From Pseudomonas brassicacearum (GTDB lineage: Bacteria > Pseudomonadota > Gammaproteobacteria > Pseudomonadales > Pseudomonadaceae): 64,000 nucleotides of DNA. Shown here one piece after another: positions 62,049 to 64,000 of this stretch. Made by a program: the position numbers and the translations under genes. The DNA lies in the NCBI RefSeq assembly GCF_003732265.1, contig NZ_MOBK01000010.1, positions 124,001 through 188,000 on the forward strand, written 5' to 3'. Numbering within the stretch: the first letter of the stretch is position 1; each line of letters starts with the position of its first letter. The notes below the pieces were generated by a model, which made no database searches, was not told the origin of the DNA, and was given only the letters and a program-made list of their open reading frames with translations.

Positions 62049-62904
62049 TGTTTCGGAAAACAGCAGATACAAATTATTAGGGTTTGACAATAGTAAAAGC
62101 CTTGCCGTTATCATGATCGTTTCAACGGGGAAGGTCATAAAAATAAAGCTGAATGATTTGATGAAAAGTGATGTGGTGGATAATTTAAATAGAGCAGAAC
62201 TAAAATCTGTGTACAGGAAGTTTTATTCCGGTGGTGCGGCGTTGACAGCATACGAAATAAATGACCGGCAAGAGAAGTCATGGATGACTTATGTGGCTCT
62301 TAATTTGTTGCTTTTTGCGCTATATATCTTCACAAATGTTGCCGCAACAAAGCTGGTATACATAGAGTGGCTTGATATCGTTGTCACTCCAGGGGTTTTT
62401 ATTTACCCGTTAACGTTTTTAATAGTTGATATGTTGAATGAGTTTTATGGGCTTAGGCTTGCGAGGAAAGCCATATTTTTTGCTTTTGCGAGTAATGCTT
62501 TGATTACTGTTTTGTTAAGCACTACCAGCTTTCTTCCAGGTTTGTCAGGCTGGAAACTTGATGAACCATATAGCGAGGTCATGACTCATGTATCGTCTGT
62601 GTTGGTGGCGTCTTCCATTTCCTTTATTTTTTCTGAATATGTAAATTCTTACTTGTTGAATAAAATAAAGCAGCTTACAAGCTCTAGGTTTTTATTCTTG
62701 CGGGTTTTCTTAAGTACGTTTTTTGCGGTGATAATAGACAGTTTTATTTTTTGTTTTATAGCATTTTACGGAGCAATGACTAATGCCGAAATACTTAATA
62801 TCGTTTATGTCCAGATTGCTATAAAAATGTGTTTCGCTGTCTTTAATATTTTGCCAGCCTACGGAGCAAGATCTCTATTTAAAAGGTATGTGGTTAACGT
62901 CTGA
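62041..62904 (+). CDS. VUT-family (YhhQ-like) queuosine-precursor transporter with an N-terminal extension
   Basis: The 287-residue protein has an N-terminal soluble part of about 80 residues (MDSVSENSRYKLLGFDNSKS onward). A membrane part follows from about residue 83 with six or so helices. It includes the VUT signature ATKLVYIEW...TPGVFIYPLTFLIVDMLNEFYG. E. coli YhhQ, from memory, imports preQ0/preQ1 and has about 220 residues without this extension. It is translationally coupled to the HTH gene and convergent with queC. Function by family is import of 7-deazaguanine precursors; the extension is unexplained. Confidence 0.8.
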   Translation: MDSVSENSRYKLLGFDNSKSLAVIMIVSTGKVIKIKLNDLMKSDVVDNLNRAELKSVYRKFYSGGAALTAYEINDRQEKSWMTYVALNLLLFALYIFTNVAATKLVYIEWLDIVVTPGVFIYPLTFLIVDMLNEFYGLRLARKAIFFAFASNALITVLLSTTSFLPGLSGWKLDEPYSEVMTHVSSVLVASSISFIFSEYVNSYLLNKIKQLTSSRFLFLRVFLSTFFAVIIDSFIFCFIAFYGAMTNAEILNIVYVQIAIKMCFAVFNILPAYGARSLFKRYVVNV

Positions 62905-62944
62905 GACTTGGAAAAGGGGAAGTGCCACGGCTTCCCCTGGACGT

Positions 62945-63646
62945 TTACCATTTAATCTTTTGTTTGTTTTCCAGGCTTTCCAAAATCTTAGCCTTGTTCT
63001 CCAAAAACTCATTCAGCCCTTTCGCTCGAAGATTGCACGCGTCGCAATTCGCGCATCCAGTGCCAATTATTCCGTTGTAGCAGGTCAGTGTCTGGTGCTG
63101 AATCAATTCAAGCTTTCCATGCTGCTCCGCGAGAGCCCATGTTTCCGCCTTGTTCAACCACATGAGCGGCGTTTCAATGCGCAGTTTGTAGTCCATGCCC
63201 AGCTCAATGGCTATATGCAGAGCCCTGACAAATTCGTCGCGGCAATCCGGGTAGCCAGAGAAATCCGTCTCGCAAACACCTGTGATGACGGCCTCGGCCC
63301 GAACTTGATAGGCATAAATAGAGGCCAAGGTTAAAAACAGAATATTTCTACCGGGTACGAAAGTGCTTGGCAGGCTATTTCCAGAACTACCCACTCCAGG
63401 TACCGGAATGTTGTCACGCGTCAAACTACTGATAGCCAGTTCATTCAACAACGTAGCGTCCAGCAACTTGTGCACGGTCACGCCAAGCTCTTTCGAAAGC
63501 TGCTGCGCGACCTCGATTTCCGCGTGGTGGCGCTGGCCATAGTCGAACGTAATGCAGTGGATTTCATCGTAGCGCGGCAACGCGTGGATCAAGCAGGTGG
63601 TGGAGTCCTGCCCACCGCTGAAAACGATAACGGCTTTTGTAGTCAT
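62945..63646 (-). CDS. queC: 7-cyano-7-deazaguanine synthase (E. coli-type QueC)
   Basis: QueC makes preQ0 from carboxydeazaguanine with ammonia and ATP. The start is ATG 63646, with AAGGA 10 bases upstream, giving 233 residues. The PP-loop FSGGQDSTTC, FDYGQRHHAE, GVCETDFSGYPDCRDEFVRA and the zinc cysteines (CYNGIIGTGCANCDAC) are all present. From memory, it matches the E. coli QueC closely and the usual Pseudomonas QueC (ILSGGLDSATT type, beside queE/tolB) less. It could therefore be a second, acquired copy. A perfect hairpin lies just upstream of its ribosome site. Confidence 0.93.
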   Translation of the reverse strand: MTTKAVIVFSGGQDSTTCLIHALPRYDEIHCITFDYGQRHHAEIEVAQQLSKELGVTVHKLLDATLLNELAISSLTRDNIPVPGVGSSGNSLPSTFVPGRNILFLTLASIYAYQVRAEAVITGVCETDFSGYPDCRDEFVRALHIAIELGMDYKLRIETPLMWLNKAETWALAEQHGKLELIQHQTLTCYNGIIGTGCANCDACNLRAKGLNEFLENKAKILESLENKQKIKW

Positions 63647-63656
63647 GGTTCGTTCG

Positions 63657-63688
63657 TCCTTGTGATGCCCCGACATATCACGGGGCAT
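63657..63688 (-). promoter_or_regulatory. Hairpin beside the queC ribosome site, possible cis-regulatory element
   Basis: On the minus strand ATGCCCCG-TGATATGT-CGGGGCAT forms a perfect 8-bp stem (63665-63688). It ends 3 bases before the AAGGA ribosome site at 63657-63661. There is no T run, so it is not a standard terminator. It does not show the preQ1-I riboswitch consensus. It may be an operator or a translation-control hairpin. Confidence 0.4.
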
Positions 63689-63810
63689 TGAACCTAGCGC
63701 AAAGCCTCAATTCTGGTTGTCGGACGTTTCCGAAATGATGTATTCCGGCTTCCCTTTATTTCATTTCTATTCTCGGAATGGAGGTGTGTTGAGCCCATTC
63801 TCCACCTCAC

Positions 63811-64000
63811 TCAACCCGCACCAACTCCCCACGCAACGCCACCCCAGACACTTCCACCTTCGGCAAACACTGATAGCTCCTGCTATCGCTGCTCAAATCG
63901 CGTTTGCCAGCCGCCGCAATATTGATCACCGCATTGGCCCCGGCTTTTTTCGCCTTGCTCTGCAACGTCGCCAGCGTTGATTGCAGTGCCCGGAAGCAGG
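63811..64000 (-). CDS. Small secreted-type protein of the family often labelled excinuclease ATPase subunit (C-terminal part)
   Basis: The minus strand from the window's right edge reads CFRALQSTLATLQSKAKKAG, then NAVINIAAAGKRDLSSDSRS, YQCLPKVEVSGVALRGELVR and VE with a stop at 63811. From memory, this C-terminal pattern (Cys...LQxxAKKxGxNAVxNI...YxC...VxGVALxGxxV) occurs in small exported Pseudomonas proteins mislabelled as excinuclease subunits. The two Cys may form a disulfide. The N-terminal part lies beyond the window. Confidence 0.65.

Noticed and set aside
62041..62160. Frameshift joining the HTH and transporter genes into one protein
   Set aside because: The 8-base overlap has a proper ATG for the transporter and a clear stop for the HTH gene. 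Translational coupling explains the arrangement.
63640..63810. preQ1-I or preQ1-II riboswitch before queC
   Set aside because: The hairpin is well placed, but the characteristic A-rich tail and loop sequences of the known classes were not found, so a named riboswitch is not claimed.
1..64000. tRNA or rRNA genes
   Set aside because: No cloverleaf-compatible GGTTCGANTCC-type T-arm with acceptor pairing was noticed in the intergenic regions. A tRNAscan run would be decisive.

Overview
The window is a stretch of a fluorescent Pseudomonas chromosome, most likely the P. fluorescens group. This is inferred from GC-rich codon use, the medium-chain-length PHA cluster (phaC1-phaZ-phaC2-phaD facing phaI-phaF), the pilMNOPQ-aroK-aroB-gltBD order, an HBM-type chemoreceptor beside opgGH, and many REP palindromes of the GGGAGCGGGCTTGCTCGCGA type. 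From memory, gene order from about 1.5 kb to 55 kb runs collinear with P. aeruginosa PAO1 around PA5080 down to PA5034, so most of the window is conserved core genome.

Layout. 1-2900: tail of a choline/betaine-type ABC binding protein, an HSL-type esterase, pip and dtd. 3222-7599: opgGH for periplasmic glucans. 7801-10454: a polar amino-acid ABC importer, facing an McpQ/McpK-like chemoreceptor. 12741-18810 (minus strand): a compact run ubiE-ubiJ-ubiB-hisI-hisE-tatA-tatB-tatC-rsmE. 18966-26046: the PHA granule locus. 26304-33817 (minus strand): a DUF971 gene, hslU, hslV, a SPOR protein, argS and priA. 34106-36602: rpmE, a secreted nuclease and malic enzyme. 36855-47747: PBP1a, divergent from pilMNOPQ, aroK, aroB and a DamX-like SPOR protein. 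48099-55301: gltBD and hemE. 55475-57767: an MFS exporter divergent from its likely LysR regulator.

From about 57.8 kb the character changes. Base composition becomes AT-rich and the genes are accessory: a colicin M-family (lipid II-cleaving) bacteriocin with a four-helix membrane protein that is probably its immunity partner; a decayed LysR fragment; a promoter-hairpins-terminator block that looks like an unannotated ~120-nt sRNA; a DUF2846 lipoprotein; two small Pseudomonas-type proteins of unknown function; and an AT-rich regulator plus VUT-family (queuosine-precursor) transporter pair, convergent with an E. coli-like queC. The last genes suggest an accessory 7-deazaguanine supply module. 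The window ends inside a small protein of the family often mislabelled excinuclease ATPase subunit.

Regulatory signals readable from the sequence include a near-consensus RpoH promoter before hslVU, a sigma-54-type -24/-12 element before phaC1, a sigma-70 promoter before gltB, a promoter and hairpin leader before rpmE, and several strong intrinsic terminators. No tRNA, rRNA, CRISPR array, intact insertion sequence or prophage was seen.
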